NCBI GenBank assembly: GCA_024695815.1
Contig: JAILHK010000011.1
Span: 45,334-109,333 of the forward strand
Length of the DNA: 64,000 nt
DNA from: Prevotella sp.
GTDB taxonomy: Bacteria > Bacteroidota > Bacteroidia > Bacteroidales > Bacteroidaceae
Reading direction: 5' to 3'
This document shows positions 32,470-42,029 of this stretch, in pieces. The translations under genes were made by a program, and so were the position numbers. How positions within the stretch are numbered: the first letter of the stretch is position 1; each line of letters opens with the position of its first letter. Under the pieces are notes generated by a model. It did not search any database and was not told where the DNA came from. It saw nothing but the letters and a program-made list of their open reading frames with translations.

Positions 32470-34440
32470 TTATTTAAGAAACTTAGACTGTTGTACAACC
32501 TCACCATCTTTAAGCACTCTGACGAAATAAATATCAGAAGGTAGTGTATTAATGTTTATTGTGTATTGCTGAAGGTCCGTAGTCTCTTTACGCAATAGTC
32601 CCGACTTGCTCCACAACTGAATCTCATAGCTGCCAGGCTCTGGCATCGTTATATTGATAGTCTTACCACTACCTGTGCTTGTAACCACAGAGGAGCCATC
32701 TTTCACTCTGCCGGCCTTAGACGAAACATTTCCCCATCCGCAATCATTCTTTGCTCGTACTGTAAGAATCACATCTGTACCGGGTCTGCTTGTTCTAAAC
32801 ATCACACTGGGTCCCGTACTTGGTCCAACGATAGTACCACCCTGCAAAGTCCATTGGTATTGATTAACTCCCTGTTCAGAAGGTTGCCGAGCTGTAACGC
32901 CATAAACAGAGTTAGGATTAAGTTTATTTGGCCAATCCAATATTTGTGGTTGGGAAGGAACACCGCACCAAACATCCTTTGAAAGAGAACATAAATGTGT
33001 CGCACCAACAAAAATATCTGCAGAAATAATACAAGAGCCATCACCTGCCTTCTTGAAATTAGCGGTAGAGGTACCTTGACCTGAAAGCAAGACAAGGTTT
33101 GAATTACTTATACTCCATCGAACAGTCAAGCCACTAGGCAAGTTAGGAATGCTATAGTCACCATTCATAGCCACGACAGCATCGCCATGAATTATATCAG
33201 GAATCTCCATAAAAAGATTCAATCGTGAATCAGTTCCTAAAGGAGTTGACGAAAGCTGAGGATGTTCGCCAGTAGAATCCATCATATTTGCAAAAACAAA
33301 TGCCTCTTTCATAGAAACAAACCCATCATTATTTAAATCTGCGTTTGCTATAGTTCCATTGGGAAAGAAACCGCTAACAGCAGCAGTCCAATAATATACA
33401 TAGGCATCATAACCGCCAAATCCCATATTTAAAGAATATGAGGATTCGTTATCTTTGCAGGCTGTTGATATTACGTATTTCTCATTTGTCAAATCGTCAA
33501 TAAAGCCTCCACTAAAACACTGCCCCATACAAAGATTGAGAGAACGCGCATGAATTGTTGACAATAAGTCTGCAAATTCAAAGTCTAACATTTCGTCGTA
33601 CCATAAACATAAGCAACTATTACTCATCCTTTTTGTTCCATGATCCATTGTAAAAACAAATAAATTATTGTCAGTAGTAAGTGTGTTAGCTAATTGATTA
33701 AAAACATTTTGTATATTCGAACGTGTTGCAGCATATTGAATATCGTCCAAACCATCTCCATCCAAATCAAGAGGGGAGGAATCATAGCCTTGGTCCGTAA
33801 GTCTGTCAAAAGCGGAATCTGTTCCATCTGCCATAATCACATAAATATGATTCTTGTTATACCCATAAACATTAATTAGTGTTGAATATATTGACGAACA
33901 GTCATTCCAATACCGTTGGTAATTATTCCCAACTGATGCACCACCACTAATTATAACAGCATAGTTATTATTATATGCGTAGTTCTTTAAGTCATTGTTA
34001 TAAACAATTGATCTCGATTGCATTTTAACTCGTTTCCTAATATCAACAGGAAGCCTTTCTGAATCTTTCTGGTTTTCAGTTAACAACCTCAAAAGAATGT
34101 TAGATGGAGGCATGGAATGAGAATGTGAAATGATTCTTCCTGTATTACAATCAACGTATATGTATCTACATGGATGGCTCCAGTTGGCCGCAGGAAGGTC
34201 GTCAATAAAGAATAGCCAAGAGTGCGCATTTGGTGTTATTTCCGAAGTACTCAATGTCTCTACAATGGAGTTGGCGTACATAACAGAGTCGAATACGTAT
34301 ACATTTATGTTTTTAACGTCATTTTTCAAAACATCACATTTGACAATCTTCCAAGCCATTTCTTTTGTAATTTTTATTGCACCATCCGCATTGGCATATG
34401 CACACACAAAAGAAAAAAATATTAAAAAGAGCCTCTTCAT
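32470..34440 (-). CDS. Secreted clan-CD (C13/legumain-like) cysteine peptidase with T9SS tail
   Basis: 656 residues from the ATG at 34440. Signal peptide MKRLFLIFFSFVCAYANA; a propeptide-like region follows. The core has YAVIISGGASVGNNYQRYWN, a DxDGDGLDD calcium-type loop, the catalytic His in FTMDHGTK and the catalytic Cys in GQCFSGGF, the layout of C13-like clan-CD peptidases (legumain, gingipain relatives). A second Dx(N)xDG loop, ADLNNDGFVS, precedes Ig-like/PKD-like domains (QYQWTLQGG...). The last ~70 residues are a type-A T9SS sorting domain (LPSDIYFVRVLKDGEVV, ending KFLK). It would be carried to the surface by the PorT-containing T9SS. It lies downstream of a SusC/SusD pair. Confidence 0.85.
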   Translation of the reverse strand: MKRLFLIFFSFVCAYANADGAIKITKEMAWKIVKCDVLKNDVKNINVYVFDSVMYANSIVETLSTSEITPNAHSWLFFIDDLPAANWSHPCRYIYVDCNTGRIISHSHSMPPSNILLRLLTENQKDSERLPVDIRKRVKMQSRSIVYNNDLKNYAYNNNYAVIISGGASVGNNYQRYWNDCSSIYSTLINVYGYNKNHIYVIMADGTDSAFDRLTDQGYDSSPLDLDGDGLDDIQYAATRSNIQNVFNQLANTLTTDNNLFVFTMDHGTKRMSNSCLCLWYDEMLDFEFADLLSTIHARSLNLCMGQCFSGGFIDDLTNEKYVISTACKDNESSYSLNMGFGGYDAYVYYWTAAVSGFFPNGTIANADLNNDGFVSMKEAFVFANMMDSTGEHPQLSSTPLGTDSRLNLFMEIPDIIHGDAVVAMNGDYSIPNLPSGLTVRWSISNSNLVLLSGQGTSTANFKKAGDGSCIISADIFVGATHLCSLSKDVWCGVPSQPQILDWPNKLNPNSVYGVTARQPSEQGVNQYQWTLQGGTIVGPSTGPSVMFRTSRPGTDVILTVRAKNDCGWGNVSSKAGRVKDGSSVVTSTGSGKTINITMPEPGSYEIQLWSKSGLLRKETTDLQQYTININTLPSDIYFVRVLKDGEVVQQSKFLK

Positions 34441-34645
34441 TTTTTTCAATTAATTTAGTTCAACGAAATTATTAGAAATAATAATACCTGTCTAATCACA
34501 ACTGCAACCGTAGAATGAACCTACGGTTAATACAAATAATAAATGTTTCATTTTTAGTTTATTTAAAAAGATTTTTAATTATTGGTTTTGACAATGCAAA
34601 TATATATAATAAATTCTAATCTACAATGATTTTTTTTAAAAAAAT

Positions 34646-34677
34646 TGCGGGTATGCCAAAGAATTGACACACCCGCA
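34646..34677 (-). terminator. Terminator after the SusD-like gene
   Basis: TGCGGGT (34646-34652) pairs with ACCCGCA (34671-34677); on the minus strand it is followed by ATTTTTTT. Confidence 0.75.
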
Positions 34678-34698
34678 CTTAATTATAGGTATTGTGAT

Positions 34699-36177
34699 TT
34701 AGCGGTTACCGCCAGCCCACCATACATTCTCCGTGAAAATGTACATACCAGCCTCGTTGCCAGAACCGAAGGCAGCAGATACATTAGGATTAGATACCAC
34801 ATCGCTATCACCATAAGGCAAACGAAGCGGCCAACGGTTACCTACTGAAGAAGTATTATTTGGGTTCTTCAGCTGTACAGGATATGAACCATCGGTATAG
34901 TTAATACGACGAATATCGTTGTAAGTCTCAATTACTTCACCACGAGTCTGAGCAAGGTACTTCTGAATACGAATCTCCTTCACGGGATCAGCATTGTAAA
35001 GAGTAGCTAGACTTGAAATATAATTCTGAACATCTGCATCATCGACATCTTCATCAGAAATAGCGAAATACTCCTTAACACTGCTTTCAACAGCTGTTTC
35101 AAAAGCAACCTTGGCATCCTGACCAAGCAGTGCCTGAGCCTCTGCAAGAATGAAGTAAAGTTCTGACTCACTCATGATAGCCAAGTTAGCAGCACCATTC
35201 TCCAGCCATGCAGGTTCATTCAAAGCCTCAACAAGTTTAGCCTGGCTAGCATCTCCTGGAACACCAAGAATATCCTCTCCCAACACATTGGCATTATAAA
35301 GAGGCTCACGTGGGTCATTACGCTCCAGCATCAAATCATCAACAGTTTTGTTTGAACCAATGTAATAACGGCTCCACTGGTAAGCAGACCAAGCATTATC
35401 GGCAGTAACACCATTGAAGTGATCAAGATAGCATCCAGCAAAACCGCCATCGATAGCAGCCTGTGCCTCCTTTACAACCTCGGTGAGCACGCTATTATTG
35501 CGACCATAGGTATGAAGCAGATAACGAGCCTTTACTGCATGACCAAAAGCACTCCACATGTCTGTATCGCCACCAAACAAGATGTCCTGTTCTCCAGCAT
35601 GATTACCACCCTGTGCCAAGCAATCCTGAGCCTTGTCGAGCATTTCAAAAATGGCTGCATAAATGCTCTCCTGAGAGTCAACCTTGGGAGCAGAGATACC
35701 CTTGAAGCACTCAGAGAAAGGAATATCACCGTGGAGGTCTGTCATAACACCCCAGTTGATTGCATTCAGAATAAGAGCCTCGCCAAGAAGATCTGTCTTA
35801 TCGGCATCAACACCACCCTCAGAACACTTCTCAATCATCTGATAAAGATTGTGAAGATTTGAATAAGTTGAGTTCCACTCGTTGTTGAATGTAGTTGAGC
35901 TAGCAGTCTCAGAAGTATTTCTCAACTCTGCTTTCATCATCTGGTTGTTTCCGGTTCCAAAGAGCTGCTCTGTGTATGAAGACACATACCATGCATAAGC
36001 TCCGTTGACAGTAGAATATGCAGTAGAGACTTCAGCATCAGTAAGTTGGAACTTAGAGGGTACAACTTCTGGTGATTTGCTGGTCTCGTCCTTGTTGATT
36101 CTGTCAAGCATATCTTCAGAACAAGAGCTGAAAAGCACTGTGGCCAATGCTAAGCCAAACAAATATTTCGTTTTCAT
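34699..36177 (-). CDS. SusD/RagB-like surface lipoprotein
   Basis: 492 residues from the ATG at 36177. Lipoprotein signal MKTKYLFGLALATVLFSSCS (Cys19). Early tetratricopeptide-like helices (NNEWNSTYSNLHNLYQMIEKC), GDIPFSECFKG and KEIRIQKYLAQ indicate the SusD-like_2 subgroup. It would cap the SusC barrel (36214-39369) and bind the imported ligand, a glycan or peptide. No glycosidase is next to the pair; the neighbour is a peptidase. Confidence 0.9.
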   Translation of the reverse strand: MKTKYLFGLALATVLFSSCSEDMLDRINKDETSKSPEVVPSKFQLTDAEVSTAYSTVNGAYAWYVSSYTEQLFGTGNNQMMKAELRNTSETASSTTFNNEWNSTYSNLHNLYQMIEKCSEGGVDADKTDLLGEALILNAINWGVMTDLHGDIPFSECFKGISAPKVDSQESIYAAIFEMLDKAQDCLAQGGNHAGEQDILFGGDTDMWSAFGHAVKARYLLHTYGRNNSVLTEVVKEAQAAIDGGFAGCYLDHFNGVTADNAWSAYQWSRYYIGSNKTVDDLMLERNDPREPLYNANVLGEDILGVPGDASQAKLVEALNEPAWLENGAANLAIMSESELYFILAEAQALLGQDAKVAFETAVESSVKEYFAISDEDVDDADVQNYISSLATLYNADPVKEIRIQKYLAQTRGEVIETYNDIRRINYTDGSYPVQLKNPNNTSSVGNRWPLRLPYGDSDVVSNPNVSAAFGSGNEAGMYIFTENVWWAGGNR

Positions 36178-36213
36178 ATTTCTAATTTTCTTTATAAATA
36201 ATGACGTCACTAA

Positions 36214-39200
36214 TTAGAATGTAATCTTTAGACCACCACCGAAGCTTGATGTGCTAGGTGTAGAGAAACGCTCGAAGTAACCACTCATGTTACCGTTACC
36301 CTGAGAGTTCTCTGGATCCAAGTCTGGCATCTTAGCCCACAAGAGAATATTACGTGCAAATGCGAATACGTTCATGTCAACACCCCAGAACTTAGGAAGC
36401 TTGTAATCCAAAGTTACATCGCGGAGTTTCCAGAAACTGGTATCAAAGATACCGGCCTCAGTAATATCATTGTAAGCCTGATAGTAGTCCATCTTGTTAA
36501 CTTCTACTGTATTCTTCAGACCTGTAGCTTCATCAATACCATCAGCAATCATTGTACCCTCACGATACTTCAAAGACTCCATTGTAGCACCGAACCAGTT
36601 CATGGTCAAGATTGTACCAGCATACATTTTACCACCCTTCTGCCAGTCGAATGTAGCAGAAAGAGACAGATTCTTGTAGTTAGCTCTCAGGTTGAAGCCC
36701 ATGTTGAAGTCGGGAGCACACTCACCGATATTCTCGCTGGTTGAAGTACCCTGAGGCAGACCATCAGCAAGAAGCAACTGACCATCCTCTGTACGCTTGA
36801 AAGCAATACCGTAAATGTTAGGATAGCTGAAACCAGCCTGAGCACGAACCTGAGGTTCAACGAAGCCACCAAGCATGATGCTCTCTACACCAGGAGCGAG
36901 CTCCTTAACCTTGTTTGAAACTGAAGTGAAGTTAACACCCAGATCCAAGTTGTAGTCCTTGTGCTGAAGAATGCTTGCATTCAGAGAGAACTCATGAGCC
37001 CATGTTGTCATGCGACCAGCGTTGGTGCGCAGATACTGGTAACCAGTAGAACCGGCTGTGGGAACGTCGAAGATCTGATCCTTAACATCCTGATAGCTGG
37101 CAGTATATTCAAAGCGCAAACGATTCTCGAAGAAGTTCAGGTCAACACCAAGCTCATAGTTGGTTGTGTTCTGAGGCTTCAAGTTCTCGTCAAACTTAAC
37201 ATAATAAGGTACATAGCTCTTTGCGCCACCAATAGGATAAGCAACAGGAGTATATACGTACATACCACTTCCATAAGAGGGAGTGTAATAGTAGTTCTCA
37301 TGATAAGAACCAGCCTGACCTACCTGAGCGTATGAAGCACGCAGCTTACCATAAGACAGAATCTTGTTGTTCTTCAATGCAGATAGCTCAGTAAAAATCC
37401 AGCCCAGTGATACTGAGGGATAGAAGAAAGAACGATTGCCGCGGGGCATTGTTGAAACAACATCATTACGACCTGTAACAGTCAGGTAAAGCATGTTTTT
37501 CCAACTAGAAGTGAGTTGGAAGAATGTACCAACTGTACGTTCCTTAAGATGAGACATAGCCCAATAATCCATATTGGCAGCATTCTCAATAACTGGCTGA
37601 CCATACCAAGAAAGACCAGAAGCATCGTAGTCCCATGAACGGCTGTAATCATGATTGAACTCATTACCCAGCAACAGACCGAGATCCCATTCCTTATCAG
37701 CGCCCAACTGAGCATTGAAGTTTACAGTGAACAAGTTGTTGAAGATGTTGCGCTGAACACCGAAGTCCTCAACCTCACCTTTGGTATTATAAGCAGAACC
37801 AACCTCGGCTACGGTCATATTGTCTGTAGTATAAACATCAAGACCAGCTTGCTCACGGAATTTCAAAGTCAAGAAATCAACACCGAGCTTCGGAGAGTAC
37901 TCGAAGTAAGCGTTACCAAACACACGGTTAGTGTGCTGACGGAACTCATCGTTATCAGACCACCAGTATGGGTTGTTGAAGTTGGTAGCACGATAAGAAA
38001 TCTGCTGAGTAGGATCAAGAGGATTATGAGTAGGAGTTCCAGCAAGGTTATATTCAGCAGGAGCACCATAAACAACGTTTACGACGCCATTGTTAGCACC
38101 AGGAGCAGAAGTGATCTTAGAAGAAGTGTAGTTTGCAGTGAATCCTGTCTTCCACTCGTCGTTCATTTCGTAATCAATTGCTGCGCGAGCACCTGTACGA
38201 GTCATGCCAGTAGAAGGAATGATACCAGTCTGATAAGTGTTGCTTACACCGAAAGAGTAGCTAACAGCATCCTTACGCTGAGAAATATTGAAATTAGCAT
38301 TCTCGGTGAAACCAGTCTTAAAGAAGTCACCTACGTTATCAAAAGTCTGAGGTGTAGTCCAAGGATCCAGTCCTGCTGCAGCATACTTTGGATTGTAGTA
38401 CTGACCTTCGTGAAGACCAGCAGCTGTATAGCTGTTAGCTACATTACCACCGTACTTAGGATCGTTGGGCAGATCTACAATCTTGGGACCCCATGTAGAA
38501 GAAGAGTTGGGGTTGTAAGAACTAGGATCAGCACCCTGAGCATAAACATCCTGATGCTTGAACTTGCGGCTCAAAGTCTGAGCGCTCAAGTCTGTGCTGA
38601 AGGTAACTACAGGCTTCTGAGTAGCCTTGCTACCGCGCTTGGTGGTAATAAGTATCACACCATTTGATGCACGAATACCATAAAGAGCAGAAGCAGCCTG
38701 GCCTTTCAGTACACTAATATTTTCGATATCATCAGGGTTAATATCAATGCTACGGTTTGTAAAGTCTGCACCTGTTACTGAATTACCAGTAGAAAAGTCA
38801 GGTGTAGAAGCAATTGGCATACCATCTACTACATACAAAGGAGCATTGTTACCGTCGAATGAACGAGCACCGCGAATAACAATCTGTGCAGAAGCACCAG
38901 GAGCGCCAGAAGAAGGACGTACGCTAACACCTGTCAACTTACCTTGCAAGGCGCTACCAATAGAGGTCGTACCAGAGGTATTCAAATCGTCAGCGCTCAA
39001 ATCCTGTACTGCATAACCTACAGACTTCTTTGCGCGAGTAATACCCATACCTGTTACTACCACCTCGTCCAATGAAGTAGCATCTGATGCAAGACGTACA
39101 ACCATGCCGTCTTTAGCTGCTACAGTCTGGCTCACCATGCCGATGTAGGACACACGAATATCTTTCTTGTCCTTTGGTAGAATGACGATAAATTTACCAT

Positions 39201-39369
39201 CAGCATCCGTGACAGTACCTTGATTAGTACCAATTACCAAAATAGATGCGCCAATAATAGGCTCACCATCGTCTTTTGACGTAACTGTACCGCTGACTCT
39301 CGTCTGAGAGAACGCCCCACCTACTACGAGGAAAAGGGTCATTAAAAGCAATGTTAGTCTTTTGTTCAT
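36214..39369 (-). CDS. SusC/RagA-type TonB-dependent outer-membrane transporter
   Basis: 1051 residues. Signal peptide, then a CarboxypepD_reg-like domain (VSGTVTSKDDGEPIIGASILV), a TonB-box region, plug domain (GYAVQDLSADDLNTSGTTSIGSALQGK, VVDGMPIAS) and 22-stranded barrel ending GGGLKITF. The SusD-like gene follows after 36 bases. Confidence 0.95.
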   Translation of the reverse strand: MNKRLTLLLMTLFLVVGGAFSQTRVSGTVTSKDDGEPIIGASILVIGTNQGTVTDADGKFIVILPKDKKDIRVSYIGMVSQTVAAKDGMVVRLASDATSLDEVVVTGMGITRAKKSVGYAVQDLSADDLNTSGTTSIGSALQGKLTGVSVRPSSGAPGASAQIVIRGARSFDGNNAPLYVVDGMPIASTPDFSTGNSVTGADFTNRSIDINPDDIENISVLKGQAASALYGIRASNGVILITTKRGSKATQKPVVTFSTDLSAQTLSRKFKHQDVYAQGADPSSYNPNSSSTWGPKIVDLPNDPKYGGNVANSYTAAGLHEGQYYNPKYAAAGLDPWTTPQTFDNVGDFFKTGFTENANFNISQRKDAVSYSFGVSNTYQTGIIPSTGMTRTGARAAIDYEMNDEWKTGFTANYTSSKITSAPGANNGVVNVVYGAPAEYNLAGTPTHNPLDPTQQISYRATNFNNPYWWSDNDEFRQHTNRVFGNAYFEYSPKLGVDFLTLKFREQAGLDVYTTDNMTVAEVGSAYNTKGEVEDFGVQRNIFNNLFTVNFNAQLGADKEWDLGLLLGNEFNHDYSRSWDYDASGLSWYGQPVIENAANMDYWAMSHLKERTVGTFFQLTSSWKNMLYLTVTGRNDVVSTMPRGNRSFFYPSVSLGWIFTELSALKNNKILSYGKLRASYAQVGQAGSYHENYYYTPSYGSGMYVYTPVAYPIGGAKSYVPYYVKFDENLKPQNTTNYELGVDLNFFENRLRFEYTASYQDVKDQIFDVPTAGSTGYQYLRTNAGRMTTWAHEFSLNASILQHKDYNLDLGVNFTSVSNKVKELAPGVESIMLGGFVEPQVRAQAGFSYPNIYGIAFKRTEDGQLLLADGLPQGTSTSENIGECAPDFNMGFNLRANYKNLSLSATFDWQKGGKMYAGTILTMNWFGATMESLKYREGTMIADGIDEATGLKNTVEVNKMDYYQAYNDITEAGIFDTSFWKLRDVTLDYKLPKFWGVDMNVFAFARNILLWAKMPDLDPENSQGNGNMSGYFERFSTPSTSSFGGGLKITF

Positions 39370-39535
39370 GACCTTTAACTAAGTTAATATTAAAAAATGT
39401 TTGTGTATAACCAATACCAATTAAATATCTAAAAACCTATTGAATAGCCGAATAGCCACAAATGGCATATTGTCACTACATTTACCTTCTCACTAACAAA
39501 CCGACGTAAAATCGGCCTAGTTTGGTTTCGGGGTG

Positions 39536-39543
39536 CAAATTTA
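39536..39543 (-). promoter_or_regulatory. -7 element of the SusC/SusD operon
   Basis: TAAATTTG on the minus strand, giving a long 5' leader of about 160 bases, as is common for susC-like genes. Confidence 0.5.
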
Positions 39544-39752
39544 ATACAAAAAACCGAATAATCAATAAAATTACAAAAAAAATTCATTTTTTAATTGCAT
39601 TTTCTTAATATATATCCATTTTTGCTATTAAAAAACGACTTTTTATACGTTTAAAAGATAAAATTATTAAAAATAGAAAGTATCTGTTTGCGATAACAAA
39701 ATGAAAGACAAAAAAGCAAAGTGACACTTTGACACAAAACAACAGGGGGAGC

Positions 39753-39782
39753 CTCCCCCAGCCCCTCCAAAGGGAGGGGAGC
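39753..39782. repeat. Dispersed GC-rich repeat, intergenic copy
   Basis: CTCCCCCAGCCCCTCC, AAA, GGGAGGGGAGC: a near-perfect palindrome within an A/T-rich 513-base gap (39370-39882) that has no gene. Confidence 0.7.
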
Positions 39783-39822
39783 TATCCTCAGAGAAAAGCT
39801 ATTAACAAAGGGCGATGACAAC

Positions 39823-39859
39823 AAAAGTGCCACTCTTCTTGTGGAAAAGTGGCACTTTT
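39823..39859. terminator. Bidirectional terminator downstream of the CCA-adding-type gene
   Basis: 12-bp stem AAAAGTGCCACT (39823-39834) / 39848-39859; T's flank it on both strands. It serves the minus-strand gene ending at 39883. Confidence 0.8.
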
Positions 39860-39882
39860 AGAATTAGAATATGACGCCCATA

Positions 39883-41424
39883 TCAGGCGATTCCCATCTC
39901 GCGAGCTTTCTCTATAAGCAGCTGCATCAAGGGCTCACGCTCGTTCTCTACCTTATTATCTAATACTGCATCTTTTAGACATTGTTTCAGAATGCCCACC
40001 TCGCGCGAGGGCGACAGATGGAATAGTTCCATAATCTCGTTGCCATCGATGACAGGCTGCAACAGACGTTTATAGTCTTTCTCCTTGAGGTCGGCCAGCT
40101 TTTCGCGGACCACACGGAAGTTTTCAAGGAACATCTTCTTCCGGACTTCATTTTTCGACGTGATGTCGGCTTCGCAAAGCGTCATCAAATCGTCGATGTC
40201 GTCGCCAGCATCGTTCAGGAGTCGGCGAACAGCCGAATCGGTGACCTCGCTATCAGCAATCACCTGTGGGCGCATGTGCAAATCGACCAGTTTCTGGACG
40301 TATTTCATCTCTGCACCCATGGGCAACTTCAGTCGACGGAAAAGCTCAGCCACCATCTTGGCACCCACGTAGTTGTGGTTATGGAACGTCCACCCGATGG
40401 ATGAATCCCATCGTTTGGTCTTGGTCTTGCCAATATCATGGAGCAACGCAGCCCAACGCAAATAAAGATTTCGGTTTTCACCCAGTCCATCGGTACGAGA
40501 GCATCCACTCCCCTCAACACCTACTCCATCCTGAGAGCGTTCACTCCCCTCCCTCGCAGGGAGGGGTTGGGGGTGGGTCTCGTGGGGGTGGGTCGCTTTG
40601 ACTACATTCTCCAACACCTCAAGGGTATGATAGAAGTTATTTTTATGGGCGCGACCGTTTTTCTGCTCTACGATATCGAGCGCTGCCACCTCGGGAAGGA
40701 TGATGTTCAGCAGGCCACAGCGCTGCAAATCAACGAAGCCCCTGCTGGGATGTGGAGCCATCATTATCTTGTTGAGTTCCACCTCAATACGCTCGCCACT
40801 GACAATCTTGATGCGATCGGCCATGCGCTGCAGAGCATCGAAGGTAGCATCCTCTATCTGAAAGTTAAGTTGCGTGGCAAAACGGATGCATCGCATCATG
40901 CGCAACGGGTCGTCGCTAAACGTGATGTCGGGGTCGAGGGGCGTGGCAATGATGCCATCCTCCAGGTCTGCCAAGCCATTAAACGGATCGACGAGTTCGC
41001 CGAAACGACGACTGTTCAGACAGATGGCCATTGCATTGATGGTAAAATCACGACGGTTCTGGTCGTCCTCCAACGTACCATCTTCGACGATGGGTTTGCG
41101 CGAGTCGTGACTATAGCTCTCGCGACGGGCGCCCACGAACTCCACCTCGGTATCGTTGAACTTGACCTGCGCCGTACCGAAATTCTTGAAAACAGACAGA
41201 TGGGCTTTGCGACCGAGTACCTTCTTCAGGGCCTTGGCCACCTCGATACCGCTTCCAACAACGACCACATCGATGTCGTTGCTGGGACGCTCGAGGAAAA
41301 TATCACGGACATAGCCACCCACCACGTAGCACTCTACGCCCAGATGATCGGCCACATCAGTAATTTTGTGGAAAATATCCTGGTCAAGAATCTTGGCCAG
41401 TTCTTCGTCAGAATACAACTTCAT
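39883..41424 (-). CDS. CCA tRNA nucleotidyltransferase / poly(A) polymerase family protein with HD domain
   Basis: 513 residues from the ATG at 41424. Class II nucleotidyltransferase head: VVGGYVRDIFLERPSNDIDVVVVG with the DxD carboxylates, RRDFTINAMA, and FSDDPLRMMRCIRFATQLNF. An HD phosphohydrolase domain follows (WAALLHDIGKTKTKRWD). It probably completes tRNA 3' ends. A segment of about 40 residues just before LYLRWAALLHDIGK (HPQPLPAREGSERSQDGVGV and on) is absent from usual members and is encoded by a dispersed GC-rich repeat plus a local duplication. The frame is intact. Confidence 0.92.
   Translation of the reverse strand: MKLYSDEELAKILDQDIFHKITDVADHLGVECYVVGGYVRDIFLERPSNDIDVVVVGSGIEVAKALKKVLGRKAHLSVFKNFGTAQVKFNDTEVEFVGARRESYSHDSRKPIVEDGTLEDDQNRRDFTINAMAICLNSRRFGELVDPFNGLADLEDGIIATPLDPDITFSDDPLRMMRCIRFATQLNFQIEDATFDALQRMADRIKIVSGERIEVELNKIMMAPHPSRGFVDLQRCGLLNIILPEVAALDIVEQKNGRAHKNNFYHTLEVLENVVKATHPHETHPQPLPAREGSERSQDGVGVEGSGCSRTDGLGENRNLYLRWAALLHDIGKTKTKRWDSSIGWTFHNHNYVGAKMVAELFRRLKLPMGAEMKYVQKLVDLHMRPQVIADSEVTDSAVRRLLNDAGDDIDDLMTLCEADITSKNEVRKKMFLENFRVVREKLADLKEKDYKRLLQPVIDGNEIMELFHLSPSREVGILKQCLKDAVLDNKVENEREPLMQLLIEKAREMGIA
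40497..40583. repeat. Dispersed GC-rich repeat and short duplication inside the CCA-adding gene
   Basis: CACTCCCCTCCCTCGCAGGG and AGGGGTTGGGGGTGGG are palindrome-like and match 27426-27455 and 39753-39782. The phrase GAGAGC..(T)CACTCCCCTC occurs twice (about 40497 and 40533). The insertion preserves the reading frame of the minus-strand gene. Confidence 0.75.
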
Positions 41425-41452
41425 GTAAGTATATAACACTATTTCGAGGGTG

Positions 41453-41460
41453 CAAAGTTA
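41453..41460 (-). promoter_or_regulatory. -7 element of the CCA-adding gene
   Basis: TAACTTTG on the minus strand, 29 bases before the ATG at 41424; divergent from the plus-strand promoter at 41513-41520. Confidence 0.65.
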
Positions 41461-41489
41461 CTAACTTTCAGACAAAAAAACAAGTTCTT

Positions 41490-41520
41490 TTTGGCATTTT
41501 GTTTTTTTTCATTAACTTTG
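41490..41520 (+). promoter_or_regulatory. Promoter of the coiled-coil lipoprotein gene
   Basis: TTTG at 41490-41493 and TAACTTTG at 41513-41520, 19 bases apart. Confidence 0.65.
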
Positions 41521-41573
41521 TACCCAAATATGCAGTCCGCTATTTCAACGGATTGCCACTAAATGATTAAAGT

Positions 41574-41948
41574 ATGAAACAACAGCGATTACTCATTGCA
41601 ACTATCGCTTTAGCACTGGTCGCCACCGCCTGTAACAACTCGAGAAGAGATGAAATTGAACAGCGCCGTGCCGCACTCAAACACAAGCAAGACTCTACCC
41701 TACTCGCCTCACAGCACGAACTGGCACGCGTGGATTCAGCACTCGAAGCCGCAAAAGCCGAATACGAACAGAAAAAGGCTATCGTGGAGGAACACAAGAG
41801 TCAGTTGAAAGCCACTGCCGAGGAGCTGACCGAGCTGACAATGCTACGCATGAAGCGCGACTCGCTGCAGGTGCAATGGAATACCCTCGGGCATAAAATC
41901 AAGTACATCCGCAAGAAACAACAAGTACATCCGCAAGAAACAAAATGA
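41574..41948 (+). CDS. Small coiled-coil lipoprotein, unknown function
   Basis: 124 residues. Lipobox VATAC (Cys20). The mature part is one long heptad-rich helix (RVDSALEAAKAEYEQKKAIV). The last residues are altered by a 22-bp tandem duplication (41900-41943): without it the protein would end KYIRKKQND; with it, KYIRKKQQVHPQETK. Confidence 0.75.
   Translation: MKQQRLLIATIALALVATACNNSRRDEIEQRRAALKHKQDSTLLASQHELARVDSALEAAKAEYEQKKAIVEEHKSQLKATAEELTELTMLRMKRDSLQVQWNTLGHKIKYIRKKQQVHPQETK
41900..41943 (+). repeat. Exact 22-bp tandem duplication at the 3' end of a gene
   Basis: Two identical 22-base units (41900-41921, 41922-41943). As 22 is not a multiple of 3 the second copy is read in another frame and moves the stop codon. 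Confidence 0.95.
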
Positions 41949-42011
41949 TTAATATTTCATAATTCGAGGTTCATAATCCACATTATTAATGTGTAATTCA
42001 TATTTATTTAG

Positions 42012-42019
42012 TAACTTTG
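42012..42019 (+). promoter_or_regulatory. -7 element of the DUF1599 operon
   Basis: TAACTTTG ending 10 bases before the ATG at 42030, so the mRNA would have a very short leader. Confidence 0.6.
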
Positions 42020-42029
42020 CACCCGAAAT

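Noticed and set aside
37651..38667. 338-codon plus-strand ORF opposite the SusC-like gene
   Set aside because: No domain pattern, lies wholly inside a well-supported TonB-dependent transporter gene.
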